Source: Desulfamplus magnetovallimortis (GTDB lineage: Bacteria > Desulfobacterota > Desulfobacteria > Desulfobacterales > Desulfobacteraceae). Taken from it: a stretch of DNA of 64,000 nt. Position numbers and translations under genes: made by a program. Numbering within the stretch: position 1 is the stretch's first letter; every line of letters begins with the position of its first letter. Below are positions 18,638-27,597 of the stretch, piece after piece. Below the pieces are notes generated by a model, which worked only from the letters and a program-made list of their open reading frames with translations, was not told where the DNA came from and searched no databases. Location: positions 103,754-167,753 of the forward strand of contig NZ_LT828543.1 in assembly GCF_900170035.1 (NCBI RefSeq), in the 5' to 3' direction.

Positions 18638-20320
18638 ATGTACGAATTTGACTATTGGAAATTATTTGCAGGACTGGGAATTTTCCTTTTCGGTATGCAG
18701 ATTCTGGAGCATGCCATCAAAGATCTATCCGGAAAGGCCTTTAGACGGGTGGTGAGAGATTATACTGACACAAGATTGAAAGCCATTGCCAATGGTGTGT
18801 TTGTCACTGCCATATTGCAAAGTAGCTCGGCAGTATCATTGATGGTACTTGCCTTTGTCGGTGCCGGCATCATGAACATGGAAAATGCCATCGGCGTCAT
18901 TCTTGGGTCAAATATCGGCACGACACTGACTGCCTGGATTGTCGCCACACTGGGATTTAAAATCAAAATTGAGACCTTTCCACTCCCCTTTATCGGTGTT
19001 GCGGCGGCAGGGCTGGTTCTCTTTAAACCGGGGACTCGCTTTTATCATCTCAACAGATTGATCATTGGGTTCGGCTTTTTGTTCCTTGGGCTGGATTATA
19101 TGAAGACCAGTGTCGAAGGATTTTCCCAGCACTTTAATCCGGAGCAATTTGCCGATCTTTCTTTGTGGATGTACCTGATTATCGGAACGGTCATGACGGC
19201 ACTCATGCAAGCAAGTGCGGCAACCCTTGCAATTGCACTGACCGCATTAAACAGTCAGTTGATGTCCTTTGAAATGGCGGCGGCAATGGTGATCGGTGCC
19301 AACATCGGCACAACGGTTACCGTATTGATCGGAGCCATCGGGGGGACGCCTCCCAAAAAAATTGTTGCTGCAAGCCACATGTTGTTTAACCTTGTAACCG
19401 GAATCGTTGCGTTTTTAAGTTTGCCGGTATTGGTCACGATCGTAAAATATTTTATTGATATTTCCAAAAGCGGGCCAATGGGCCTGGCGTTGTTTCATAC
19501 CATATTCAATATCACGGGAGTTTTGATTTTTATTCCCCTCGTCTCTTTGATGGCAAAAGGGTTAATCAGATTCTTTCCTGAACGTAAAACCGAATTGAGT
19601 GTCTATATTGCCAATACACCGGCAGAGGAAATTGATGCTGCAATCATGTCACTCAAAAATGAGATCATCCATCTGTTTCATGAATGTCAGCTCTATACCA
19701 TGAGAATATTACAAATAGATCGAGAACTTGTATTTGATGAACCATTGCCCTTTGAAAAAAATCTAAAGAATCGAAAGAAAAGAATATCAACTCAGGATCT
19801 CTATGATGACATTAAACGCCTCCATTCATCGATTATTGCTTACTACTCCCGCATCCAATCTCAAAAACTGGATGATGCAGGCATTTATGATATTGAAAAG
19901 GCTATTTTGGCATCGAGAAATATCATTAATGTTGCTAAAAATTTCAAAGGCATTCAATCCGATTTGGATGAGTTTGAATCATCGGACTCGGCATTTCTCA
20001 ACCAGCAGTATAATCGGTTCAAAAAACGGTTAGTTTCACTATACCATGAGATGAACTCCGTGTTGACCTTAACGGATATGGATGCGCAGTATGATGCCAT
20101 CATAAGAATTTTTCGTAAGGTAGAACAGCTGGACGAGGACTTTATCAAAAACACGGTTCAAACCTCCTGTATTGACGCACAGATGGAGCGGGATTTGTCT
20201 ACACTTTTTCTTGTGAACAGACTGTTCACCCAGGCATGCCGAATGATGATATTCAGTGTGAAAGATATGTCGCTTACGAGAGAGAGAACAGATGCTTTTG
20301 ATAAAGAGATAGAAAGATAG
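18638..20320 (+). CDS. Na/Pi-cotransporter family protein with PhoU-like C-terminus
   Basis: Inner-membrane protein of the NptA/YjbB type. Two inverted Na_Pi_cotrans repeats carry the diagnostic LQSSSAVSLM (about residue 61) and MQASAATLAI motifs, each followed by a GANIGTT-type loop (GSNIGTTLTA; GANIGTTVTV). About nine membrane segments end near residue 310; the remaining 250 residues are charged and helical, like PhoU. Family members move phosphate with Na+, some outward. 560 aa is normal. Start ATG with AAAGGATG upstream. The gene 26 bp downstream is probably co-transcribed. Confidence 0.9.
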   Translation: MYEFDYWKLFAGLGIFLFGMQILEHAIKDLSGKAFRRVVRDYTDTRLKAIANGVFVTAILQSSSAVSLMVLAFVGAGIMNMENAIGVILGSNIGTTLTAWIVATLGFKIKIETFPLPFIGVAAAGLVLFKPGTRFYHLNRLIIGFGFLFLGLDYMKTSVEGFSQHFNPEQFADLSLWMYLIIGTVMTALMQASAATLAIALTALNSQLMSFEMAAAMVIGANIGTTVTVLIGAIGGTPPKKIVAASHMLFNLVTGIVAFLSLPVLVTIVKYFIDISKSGPMGLALFHTIFNITGVLIFIPLVSLMAKGLIRFFPERKTELSVYIANTPAEEIDAAIMSLKNEIIHLFHECQLYTMRILQIDRELVFDEPLPFEKNLKNRKKRISTQDLYDDIKRLHSSIIAYYSRIQSQKLDDAGIYDIEKAILASRNIINVAKNFKGIQSDLDEFESSDSAFLNQQYNRFKKRLVSLYHEMNSVLTLTDMDAQYDAIIRIFRKVEQLDEDFIKNTVQTSCIDAQMERDLSTLFLVNRLFTQACRMMIFSVKDMSLTRERTDAFDKEIER

Positions 20321-20346
20321 AAGAGAAGAGAGATAGAGAATATATA

Positions 20347-21153
20347 ATGGAAAATTTAGACGATTATAACCACATCATAAAAAAATTCATTAGCCATGAC
20401 ATTGCCACAGCATCTTACATCATTGAAAGTCTGAGCGAAAAGGAAGCCTCCATGGTTCTCCAGGTGTTGCCGTCTGAACTTACCATTCAAATCATTAAAA
20501 ATCTGCAAATCAGCTTTGTAGCGACGTTGTTGGAAAACTTTGATGATGCCACGCTGAATAAGATATTGCCTCGTCTTGAGCCCCAGATATTGACGACGCT
20601 TTTGATGCACGTGTCCAAAGAGTTCCGTGAGCGGATAAAACACTACATCAGCGGTACCCTCAAAGTGCAGATTCGAGAGTTGCTGGAGTATCCTGAAAGT
20701 AGTGTGGGGCGTTTCATGACAACCGATTTTCTCTCGTTTGATAGAAATCTCACTGCACGGGAGGTCATCAGTAAAATTAGGTCGCTATCAAAAAAAAGAC
20801 TTCCGGCCTCATACGCATATGTCGTTGATGCTGAAAAGCATCTCATAGGTGTGATCAACATGCGTGATCTCATGATTGCACTGCCCAACCAAACCCTGGA
20901 ATCGGTCATGCTGAAAAATGTCTTCTCACTTGATTCTTTCCTCGATGTCCAGGATGCGGCAAAAGAGTTGTCAAAAAGGAAATACTTTGCCGCACCGGTT
21001 GTTGATTCCGAGAATCGAATCATGGGGATCATCAAAGCGGAAAGACTCATCAAGGGAGTACAAGAAGATTCGATCCAGGATATTCAGCGGATGTTTGGTG
21101 TGGGGAGGGATGAAAAACCATTCTCAAGTATTTTTTCCTCAATGAAACATTGA
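20347..21153 (+). CDS. MgtE-like N-domain plus CBS pair, without membrane channel
   Basis: 268 aa, soluble. Residues about 5-120 resemble the MgtE N-terminal helical superhelix (SEKEASMVLQVLPSEL, LEPQILTTLLMHVS, YPESSVGRFMTTDF); about 125-240 are two CBS motifs (AYVVDAEKHLIGVINMRDL; FAAPVVDSENRIMGIIKAE). It ends just after the segment that in MgtE Mg2+ channels leads into the first membrane helix (DIQRMFGVGRDEKPFSS), so the pore is missing. It may now regulate the adjacent Na/Pi protein by sensing Mg2+ or nucleotide. Alternatively it is a truncated channel gene: a different gene fragment begins at its end. Confidence 0.75.
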   Translation: MENLDDYNHIIKKFISHDIATASYIIESLSEKEASMVLQVLPSELTIQIIKNLQISFVATLLENFDDATLNKILPRLEPQILTTLLMHVSKEFRERIKHYISGTLKVQIRELLEYPESSVGRFMTTDFLSFDRNLTAREVISKIRSLSKKRLPASYAYVVDAEKHLIGVINMRDLMIALPNQTLESVMLKNVFSLDSFLDVQDAAKELSKRKYFAAPVVDSENRIMGIIKAERLIKGVQEDSIQDIQRMFGVGRDEKPFSSIFSSMKH

Positions 21154-21320
21154 GTATTCTTGTCATACAGGTTGTCATGACCTATGCCGGAGGAGTGATT
21201 TTGAGGACCCATGGACTTTTGTTCAACGAGTGGCTTCTGATACTGTCTCTGGCATTTTTGATTATTCCTCTGAATCTTTTGAGAAAAGTCATACGTCGCT
21301 CTCTTGTTGATAAACGTTAA
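21114..21320 (+). pseudogene. C-terminal remnant of a P-type (Ca2+-ATPase-like) pump
   Basis: A frame open from 21114 to the TAA at 21318-21320 reads a typical last-membrane-helices segment of PMCA-like P-type ATPases (VIQVVMTYAGG, then LLFNEWLLILSLAFLIIPLNLL and a basic tail). It overlaps the end of the MgtE-like gene in another frame. No ribosome site or start suits it, and the rest of the pump is absent. I read it as the residue of a deletion that joined the two genes near 21114-21150. Confidence 0.5.
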
Positions 21321-21442
21321 AGAGGAAAGAACCAAAAAATAAAGAGGGCCTTCTTTAATGTGCAGACAGCATGTTTTTGACATTCTCAATCATGTGGATT
21401 AATATAGCTATAGTAGTCCACATTTAATACTGGGAGGATCAA

Positions 21443-21676
21443 ATGAGAACAATACAAATGACACTGGATGATGACCTTGTTGATACTGTAGATTCTATCG
21501 TAAAATCCCTTAAGACAAGTCGTTCAGCATTTACCAGAGAGGCGCTTCGTGATGCTATAGAAAAGTATGATGTCAATCGTATGGAGGAAAAACATCGGAA
21601 AGGCTATCAACGTTTTCCTGTGGGTGTAGATGAATTTTCAGGCTGGGAAGATGAACAGGTTTGGGGTGATGCATGA
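21443..21676 (+). CDS. Ribbon-helix-helix antitoxin
   Basis: 77 aa. The N-terminal ribbon-helix-helix (RTIQMTLDDDLVDTVDSIV, then SRSAFTREALRDAI) binds DNA; the acidic C-terminal tail (VGVDEFSGWEDEQVWGDA) would wrap and block the toxin. Good site GGGAGGATCAA before the ATG. Overlaps the toxin gene by 4 bp, the usual order for autoregulated pairs. Confidence 0.88.
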   Translation: MRTIQMTLDDDLVDTVDSIVKSLKTSRSAFTREALRDAIEKYDVNRMEEKHRKGYQRFPVGVDEFSGWEDEQVWGDA

Positions 21677-21984
21677 AACGTGGAGAGATCAGATGGTACA
21701 AATTCACAAAGCCGGATAAGAAAAGACCAGTTTTAATTTTAACACGAAATTCAATTATCGAGTATCTTGGAGAAGTAACAGTAGCACCAATTACAAGCAC
21801 GATACGTGATATTCCATCTGAAGTATTTCTTTCTACCGATGATGGTATGCTGAATGACTGTGCAGTGAATTGTGATCATATACAGACCGTTTCTAAGGGA
21901 AAAATAGATGGTTTGATTACGACTCTACCAACAAAAAAAATGACCCAGGTGGGAAACGCTATCAAATTTGCTTTGCATATTTGA
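21673..21984 (+). CDS. MazF/PemK-family toxin
   Basis: 103 aa endoribonuclease toxin. Family features: MKRGEIRWYKF start, KKRPVLILTRN, APITSTIRDIPSEVFL (Thr/Ser/Arg site) and NCDHIQTVSKGKI. Length and order match MazEF-type modules. It would cut mRNA when the antitoxin is lost. The pair sits between the ATPase remnant and two nested MITEs, a typical accessory position. Confidence 0.9.
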   Translation: MKRGEIRWYKFTKPDKKRPVLILTRNSIIEYLGEVTVAPITSTIRDIPSEVFLSTDDGMLNDCAVNCDHIQTVSKGKIDGLITTLPTKKMTQVGNAIKFALHI

Positions 21985-22002
21985 TGAACGGGCCAAAGTT
22001 GA

Positions 22003-22238
22003 TAGTGCTTTGTCAAAGCTAAACATTGATACCCCTGTAAAAAATCGAAATCAGCAAATTCGCTATTAATAAACTCAGTATGTTATAGCTGAAAAAATGC
22101 TGAAACCGGACTTTTTACGAGCCCATCAACATTAGGCTGCGGCTACTTTTAGAGACAAGGCATGCCTTGTCTCTACGTCATGTTTTCTGCTCATGGTGTT
22201 CTCTGGCAACCCTAAAATTAAGTGCTGACAATGCACTA
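22003..22238. mobile_element. Class F inverted-repeat element, with class G nested inside
   Basis: Outer arms TAGTGCTTTGTCAAAGCTAAA and AGTGCTGACAATGCACTA, with GAGACAAGGCATGCCTTGTCTC as a perfect inner palindrome (about 22155-22176). An intact 100-bp class G copy lies inside. A second, uninterrupted class F copy is at 62383-62491. The right arm ends 23 bp before the receiver start I prefer. Confidence 0.6.
22028..22127. mobile_element. Class G MITE, 100 bp, 6-bp target duplication
   Basis: Ends GATACCCCTGTAAAAAA and TTTTTACGAGCCCATC; AACATT occurs at 22022-22027 and 22128-22133. Removing the element and one AACATT restores the left arm of the class F element, so G came later than F. Confidence 0.8.
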
Positions 22239-22260
22239 TAGTAGAATGGAATATCCCGAT

Positions 22261-22815
22261 ATGACGATTCTATTGGTTGATGAGAATACAACCTTTCAAA
22301 ATAAACTGACTGAGTTTCTTCAAGGAAAAGGATACTCTATTGTTCACGCTTCCAGTGGTTTTGAGGCTCTTGAACGTCTTCAGCAGTATCCCATAGGTAT
22401 AATCATTGCAACCTGGGAGATGTCAGACATGGATGGAATAGAGCTGTGTCGCACCATCCGAGGTTTGCCAAAGGACTCATATATCTATTTGATAATGTTG
22501 GCAAAAAAGTTGCCAAAAGAGAAAAAACTGGAAGGTTTCAGGGAGGGAATTGACTCATATCTGACCGAGCCCATTGATTTTGACGAACTGGAAGCACTGG
22601 TTCAAGTGGGAAAACGGATTGGAGGATTTAATACCCTGAAGGCGGAAGGGACTGGCCTTGATGCACTCCCTGGGCAACCTGAATCTCCAGGAGATATCTG
22701 GAAAAGGAGTGAAAAAGAGAGTAAAAAAGAGGCACAAGGGGAGAGTAAAAAGGGAACAGATAACGATTTTTCGCAAAAACATATTGCATCAGAAGATAAA
22801 AAGAAAGTCGTATGA
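22261..22815 (+). CDS. Degenerate receiver (pseudo-receiver) paired with DUF342 protein
   Basis: CheY-like fold of about 120 residues (TILLVDENTTFQNK; HASSGFEALERL) plus a charged, probably disordered Lys/Glu/Ser tail of 60 residues. The phospho-acceptor Asp is replaced by Thr (IIIATWEMSDMDG) and the conserved Lys before Pro by Glu (YLTEPID), so normal phosphorylation is not expected. Upstream GTG/ATG codons at 22222-22231 lie in the MITE arm; I choose ATG 22261 at the first receiver strand (22246 is possible). The stop overlaps the DUF342 start by 4 bp, so the two are coupled. Confidence 0.82.
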   Translation: MTILLVDENTTFQNKLTEFLQGKGYSIVHASSGFEALERLQQYPIGIIIATWEMSDMDGIELCRTIRGLPKDSYIYLIMLAKKLPKEKKLEGFREGIDSYLTEPIDFDELEALVQVGKRIGGFNTLKAEGTGLDALPGQPESPGDIWKRSEKESKKEAQGESKKGTDNDFSQKHIASEDKKKVV

Positions 22816-24680
22816 TAACAGAGAATATCAACGAGTATGATATTCTTCTTGCCAGAATTGCCCTGGGGCAGAACCTTGTGACAAAGAAACTGTTAGCAAG
22901 GGCATTTTCATTCCAACAAAGAGAAGCCACGGCAGGAAAGAAGATTCCCCTTGGGGAAATATTCCTGGAAAAAGGGGTGATCTCTCCCGAGAAACTGGAC
23001 GATCTTCATAGCGCCTTAACCCAGCGTCTCACCAAAAAGTCCGGTTTTTCAGACCAACAACTCCACTCAGGTAAATTAGACTATGCCAGTGATACAGAGC
23101 ACCAAAGGAGCCCAACCGAAGCCCCCTTTCATCTGATGGTCACTCCGGACAAACTGGAAGCCCGCATCCAGCTCAAAAAGGGTTTTTCCGAAAAAATAAC
23201 CCCGGATGATATCATTGATTTTCTACACCACAACGGCATAACATATGGTATTGCAGACATTGAAGAGATATCGCAATATTTAGAAACATTAAATAAAACC
23301 CGTTTGATTACGATTGCAAGAGGAAAATCACCATTACCGGGATGTGATGCATCCATGGTTTATCATTTTGATGTTGACCACTTAAAAGCTGGAACCGTCA
23401 GTGAAAATGGAGCAATTGATTACAGAGAACGGGGAAGCGCTCCACGGGTACAAACCGGAGATCTTCTGGCAACCAAACTTCCCATGCAAAATAGCGAGCC
23501 CGGAATTGATGTCTATGGCAAATCAATCCCTGCTCCTGAGGTAACGGATATCCCTTTCAAGTGCGGGGAAGGCACCCGTTTGTCAGAAGATGGTTTGATG
23601 CTTTATGCAACCCTTGATGGTCAGCCCAATCTTGCTGTTGGAGGGATGATTTCCGTCTATGCTGAACTTGTCATTAACGGGGATGTGAATTTCAATACCG
23701 GGAATATAAAGTTTGATGGCAATGTGATTGTAAATGGCTCCATTATGAATGGATTTGCCGTAACGTGCGGGAATCTGACCGCAAAAGAGATCATGGGAGG
23801 CAAAATCGTTGCATTGGGGGATGTGACTATTCCAGGTGGCATCATCAGTGCGGATGTCAAATCGGAAGGAAATATAACTGCAAAATTTATCACAGGATCA
23901 AATATAAAGTCCTTTGGCAACGTGATTGTGGAGAAAGAGGTGATCAATTCCAAAATACGTTCCAGCGGAATATTCAAAACAGATCGGGGCAAGATCATAT
24001 CCTCTTTTATTTCAGCCAAAATGGGCTTTGAATCAAAGGAAGTGGGGACAGATGTTTCCCCACCCTGCAGAATACATGTTGGCATGGATGAAAATGTCAA
24101 AAAGCGGATTCAGGCCTTTAATTATGCCATTGATGACAAGAAAAAAGTGCTGGAAAAGACCCAGAAACGATATGAAAAGCAGGCCGCAGCCCAGGTGGCC
24201 ATTCACCAGAAAATATCTGAATTGGCCCAGCGCCAGGATCGGATGATGTCGGAAAGACGATCTTTGGAACAGAAACTTGCCGAGTTAAAAAGAGACGGTG
24301 TGATGGATGGGAGAGGCAGAATTGGGGTAAAACTTCTGGAGCTTAAAACCAGAAACGAGACGACTGAACAAGAAAAGAACAACTGTTTTAAAAATCAAGA
24401 GCTGTTGGATGAAAAGATTGCCCAGGATCTAATAACTATCGAAACATTAGTAAAAGAGATAGAAAAAATCAGTGAAGAAAAAGATGCCATCATTAAATGG
24501 TCAATTGAGGAAAAAGGAGTCCCTGTCATTAAAGTAAAATGCCCAATTTGGCAAGGGACAAATCTGTTTGGGATTCATTCATCTCTGATGCTTACAGAAA
24601 CGGTTCGTAATGTGACGATAAAGGAAGTTAAATCAAATGATGCTGAATTGTGGAGATTGACAATTTTGGAATCAAAATAG
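22812..24680 (+). CDS. DUF342 / FapA-family protein
   Basis: 622 aa, cytosolic. An N-terminal helical region (LVTKKLLARAFSFQQRE; PLGEIFLEKGVISPEKLDDL) resembles the adaptor domain found in front of GspE/PilB ATPases. Then comes the DUF342 core with PLPGCD and a right-handed beta-helix of short repeats (LVINGDVNFNTGNIKFDGNV, NGSIMNGFAV, AKEIMGGKI, AKFITGSNI), then a long coiled coil (about 440-560) and a small C-terminal domain. In Vibrio, FapA helps polar flagellar assembly; here no flagellar gene is near. A paralogue with the same kind of receiver partner is at 33538-35574. Confidence 0.85.
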   Translation: MITENINEYDILLARIALGQNLVTKKLLARAFSFQQREATAGKKIPLGEIFLEKGVISPEKLDDLHSALTQRLTKKSGFSDQQLHSGKLDYASDTEHQRSPTEAPFHLMVTPDKLEARIQLKKGFSEKITPDDIIDFLHHNGITYGIADIEEISQYLETLNKTRLITIARGKSPLPGCDASMVYHFDVDHLKAGTVSENGAIDYRERGSAPRVQTGDLLATKLPMQNSEPGIDVYGKSIPAPEVTDIPFKCGEGTRLSEDGLMLYATLDGQPNLAVGGMISVYAELVINGDVNFNTGNIKFDGNVIVNGSIMNGFAVTCGNLTAKEIMGGKIVALGDVTIPGGIISADVKSEGNITAKFITGSNIKSFGNVIVEKEVINSKIRSSGIFKTDRGKIISSFISAKMGFESKEVGTDVSPPCRIHVGMDENVKKRIQAFNYAIDDKKKVLEKTQKRYEKQAAAQVAIHQKISELAQRQDRMMSERRSLEQKLAELKRDGVMDGRGRIGVKLLELKTRNETTEQEKNNCFKNQELLDEKIAQDLITIETLVKEIEKISEEKDAIIKWSIEEKGVPVIKVKCPIWQGTNLFGIHSSLMLTETVRNVTIKEVKSNDAELWRLTILESK

Positions 24681-24711
24681 GGCTTTTTCCCAGGAACGAC
24701 CCCATCTTTTT

Positions 24712-24872
24712 TTATATGAAAGTCTCAGTAAGTGCCTGTTTTTAAAACAACTTTCATTTTTTCGATTGTGGCGTGAATCCGCCATGTACGTTATATGAGA
24801 GTCTCCGTAACAGCCTGTTTTAAAAACGACTTTCATCCCTTAGATTGTGGCGGTAATCCGCCATATACGTTA
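24712..24872. repeat. Class E repeat, two tandem units
   Basis: Two units of about 80 bp containing ATATGAAAGTC ... GACTTTCAT and a second hairpin TGGCGG-TAATC-CGCCA, ending TACGTTAT. Further units at 26724, 30241-30399, 33180-33400 and 46985-47107. No target duplication found. It separates the two convergent genes and may end transcription by its hairpins. Confidence 0.55.
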
Positions 24873-24934
24873 TTGCATTTGCAATCCGCAACTTTCAACA
24901 CACATTTCACATATGTCAAACTAACAAAGACCCA

Positions 24935-26626
24935 TCATGAATAAATAGTCAAAAGACGTTTTTCCGCATCGCTGGTTCCGATGAGGACCATTTCATCCCC
25001 ATTCTCAAGCAGAATAGAAGGCTCAGGGTTGATTTTTAACTTGTTTTTCCGGCGTATGGCGATAACGCTGCAGCCTGTCTCTTTCCGGATTTGGCTGTCG
25101 GCAAGGGATTGACCCTCCAGAGCCTGTACCACAGGCATCCTGAAAATATTCAACCCTTCTGCAACCATCAGAATTTTATTGGGTTTTAGCAGATTTATGA
25201 TCGTATTGGCACCCATAGATGCATGGGACATGACGAGGTCGGCTCCCGCATTGTGCAGCTTGGATATATTACTGTCCATATTGGCCCGGCTGACGATCTG
25301 GATGTCGGCTCGAAGCTTGCGGCAATAGATCGCCAAGTAAACATTCATGGAATCATCATGGGTGGTAATAATCACGGATGATGCCTGTTGTATCCCTGCC
25401 AAATTCAATGTTTCAAGATCTGCGGCATTTCCATGTATATACTTGCTATTTTGAATCAACTTTCTATTTTTTTCAACAACAGTATAAGAAATGTGCCTTT
25501 CTTCCAGGGCTTTTGCCGCAGCCTGCCCTACCCGCCCACCGCCCAGGATCAAAACCGGGGTGCCTTTGGTGTGATATTCGCGGTATGTGGAAAAAATCTC
25601 ATCATATTTTTTTAGCTGTGCGGCCGACCCAGCCAATAACAGCACAGTTGTGGCATTGATGCGTGTCTGTGGCCGAGGATTTTCAAATAATCCCCGTTCC
25701 CAGAGTCCGACAACGGTTATTCCGGTTTTTTCCCGTAAATTGCTTTGAAGAAGTGTTTTTCCCTCAAGCAGTGTCCGCATGGCAGGTGCTTCAGCAATGA
25801 GAAGTTGATCAAATGTTCCGATAACATTCGTCCCCATACTCATCCCCAATGTTCTTCGGGCCAGGGATTCTCCGAGCATCTTCATGAACTGAAATACATA
25901 GGTACTGCCGGCAAGCTGCATAATATCAATGGAATGGTCGGCATCGGCATTGGTTACAATGGGTGTTTTTTCAGATATTTCTCTGGCCGTAAATGAGATA
26001 TCTGTGTTGGTCATATCGTCATTGTTGGCGATGAGCATAGCGGCATTTGCGAAACGGAGCAGCTTATAGGTTTCTGGATCACCCAGATCCCCCCGGACGA
26101 CCTTAAAATTTAAATCATATAATTCCAGGGCATGCTGCATGTCAGGAGCAAGGATCACATACGGGTATTTATACTTCTCCAGTTTTCCGATCAGATTGAT
26201 TGTCAACGGATCAAAGTTAGTCAATATCACGTGCCCATGCGTATTCTCAGGTAATTCCCGTGGTGTTTTTGCCCGGGACTGGGCTTCAAGCCACGGGCCG
26301 TAAAAAAACTGGATAAAAGTAAAGGGAAGCATGACAAGAAGAAACAAAATACCAGATATTAGGACGAGCATGGTGAATGCCTTGCCCAAGTCACTGGCAA
26401 AGGTTATATCCCCGAAACCAAGCGTTGACATGACCGTCAGTGTCCAGTAAAAACCGGTCATCCAGCTAAACTCTTTGTTTTCAAACAGCATAATAAAATG
26501 GAACAGGACACTGTATATAACCACCAGCATGGTCAACACTAAAAGAAAGCGGAACAACAACCTGAAGTTCCGTTTAGTGGTTCTGCTTCGAGTAAAGTAT
26601 AAAATCTGAGAAGAAATGAATTTCAT
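24935..26626 (-). CDS. Potassium channel with two RCK/TrkA domains
   Basis: Inner-membrane ion channel. Two membrane helices flank a pore loop with selectivity filter TLGFGD (residues about 78-83; TVGYGD in classical K+ channels). They are followed by two tandem TrkA-N (RCK) Rossmann domains (HVILTNFDPLTINLIGKL; PVLILGGGRVGQAAAKALEE) and TrkA-C-like regions. The second Rossmann has the GxGxxG glycines; the first does not. I start at 26626 (MKFISSQ) because AAAGG lies upstream; an in-frame start at 26665 is possible. Probably gates K+ with NAD(H) or nucleotide. Confidence 0.88.
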   Translation of the reverse strand: MKFISSQILYFTRSRTTKRNFRLLFRFLLVLTMLVVIYSVLFHFIMLFENKEFSWMTGFYWTLTVMSTLGFGDITFASDLGKAFTMLVLISGILFLLVMLPFTFIQFFYGPWLEAQSRAKTPRELPENTHGHVILTNFDPLTINLIGKLEKYKYPYVILAPDMQHALELYDLNFKVVRGDLGDPETYKLLRFANAAMLIANNDDMTNTDISFTAREISEKTPIVTNADADHSIDIMQLAGSTYVFQFMKMLGESLARRTLGMSMGTNVIGTFDQLLIAEAPAMRTLLEGKTLLQSNLREKTGITVVGLWERGLFENPRPQTRINATTVLLLAGSAAQLKKYDEIFSTYREYHTKGTPVLILGGGRVGQAAAKALEERHISYTVVEKNRKLIQNSKYIHGNAADLETLNLAGIQQASSVIITTHDDSMNVYLAIYCRKLRADIQIVSRANMDSNISKLHNAGADLVMSHASMGANTIINLLKPNKILMVAEGLNIFRMPVVQALEGQSLADSQIRKETGCSVIAIRRKNKLKINPEPSILLENGDEMVLIGTSDAEKRLLTIYS

Positions 26627-26723
26627 GGTGACAAACCTTTTTTTGCAGTTTTTATCCAACCCCAATTATGATGTCAGCATCTGATCCGGGCTGATTATAC
26701 AAGACAATCAAACGCAGGCTGAT

Positions 26724-26808
26724 TTATATGAAAATATCGGTAACAGCCTGTTTTTAAATCGACTTTCATCTCTTCGATTGTGGCGGTCATCAGCCATGTA
26801 CGTTATAT
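26724..26808. repeat. Class E repeat, one unit
   Basis: One unit in the same orientation as 24712-24872: ATATGAAAATATC ... GACTTTCAT, then GTGGCGGTCATCAGCCATG and TACGTTATAT. It lies between two - strand genes. Confidence 0.5.
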
Positions 26809-26833
26809 AGAATTTGAACCAAATGATGTAAAT

Positions 26834-27469
26834 TTACCAGAGGAAATGTTTTGATCTATAGGTTTTTTCAAACAAAGTTTTCTGCCAAAACCTGCGGGTC
26901 AGGATAATCTGAGGGTTTGAACGGAGAAAGTCGGGCAAAATGTGATACCACCGGTAGCCCATTTGTTCATAATGGCTGGATAGTTCCCGGAGCAACCCAA
27001 GGTCATTTGCTGCAATTTTGATGGCGTCCCTCTGGCAGCGGGAGGCGGCATACAGGTTAGCGATCCGGGGCCTAAATCCGTTCTCATGAAATAGATCCTT
27101 GGCTTTTTTGTAATTCTGGTAGCGGCTGAAAATATCCAGTTGTGAAAAAACGGGCAAAACGGCACCATAGATTGCAAGAAGTCCATGCCCCAAAAAATTG
27201 AGCCATTGATGCTGTTGAAATGCTGCCAGGGCAGTATAGCTGAATTCTACAAACAAAAACAAGCTCAACAAAGTTGTCATATGAAGCAACAAACCTATTT
27301 TTATGAACCTGACCAGCCGCTTAAAATAAACGATAAATAGATGAATATCTTTTGATACAGGGATTTTAAACGCTTTTTTTTCCATGATAATGCTATTAAG
27401 TGCCCTCATGTGCAGAGCTCTGACTATAGTTCTCACCTGATGGCCGTCCAACCTATTGAAAATCCACAC
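26834..27469 (-). CDS. Hypothetical two-helix membrane protein
   Basis: Not recognised. About 211 aa, basic. Two hydrophobic stretches (KIGLLLHMTTLLSLFLFVEF and WLNFLGHGLLAIYGAVLPVF, about residues 57-110) precede a cytosolic helical domain rich in Arg, Tyr and Trp. The start is unclear: 27469 has no clear ribosome site and an internal ATG at 27385 (MEKKAFKIP) also fits. Same strand as the K+ channel, about 200 bp upstream of it, with a class E repeat between; they may share a transcript. Confidence 0.5.
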   Translation of the reverse strand: MWIFNRLDGHQVRTIVRALHMRALNSIIMEKKAFKIPVSKDIHLFIVYFKRLVRFIKIGLLLHMTTLLSLFLFVEFSYTALAAFQQHQWLNFLGHGLLAIYGAVLPVFSQLDIFSRYQNYKKAKDLFHENGFRPRIANLYAASRCQRDAIKIAANDLGLLRELSSHYEQMGYRWYHILPDFLRSNPQIILTRRFWQKTLFEKTYRSKHFLW

Positions 27470-27530
27470 CTATAACCTCTTGCCTTGTCTTTTGAGACTC
27501 TATAAAGCATGCCGCTGTTTCCCAGTATAG

Positions 27531-27597
27531 TAAACGGGCATGATTGATTACGTATCAATCACCCCCAAATATAAAAATGATAGTCATTTTCACGGTA
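27531..27597. repeat. Class B repeat, one unit
   Basis: Almost identical to the first unit at 8027 (TGATTGATTACGTATCAATC, ACCCCC, ATGATAGTCAT, CACGGTAAA). Directly followed by the duplicated nhaR start region. Confidence 0.65.
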
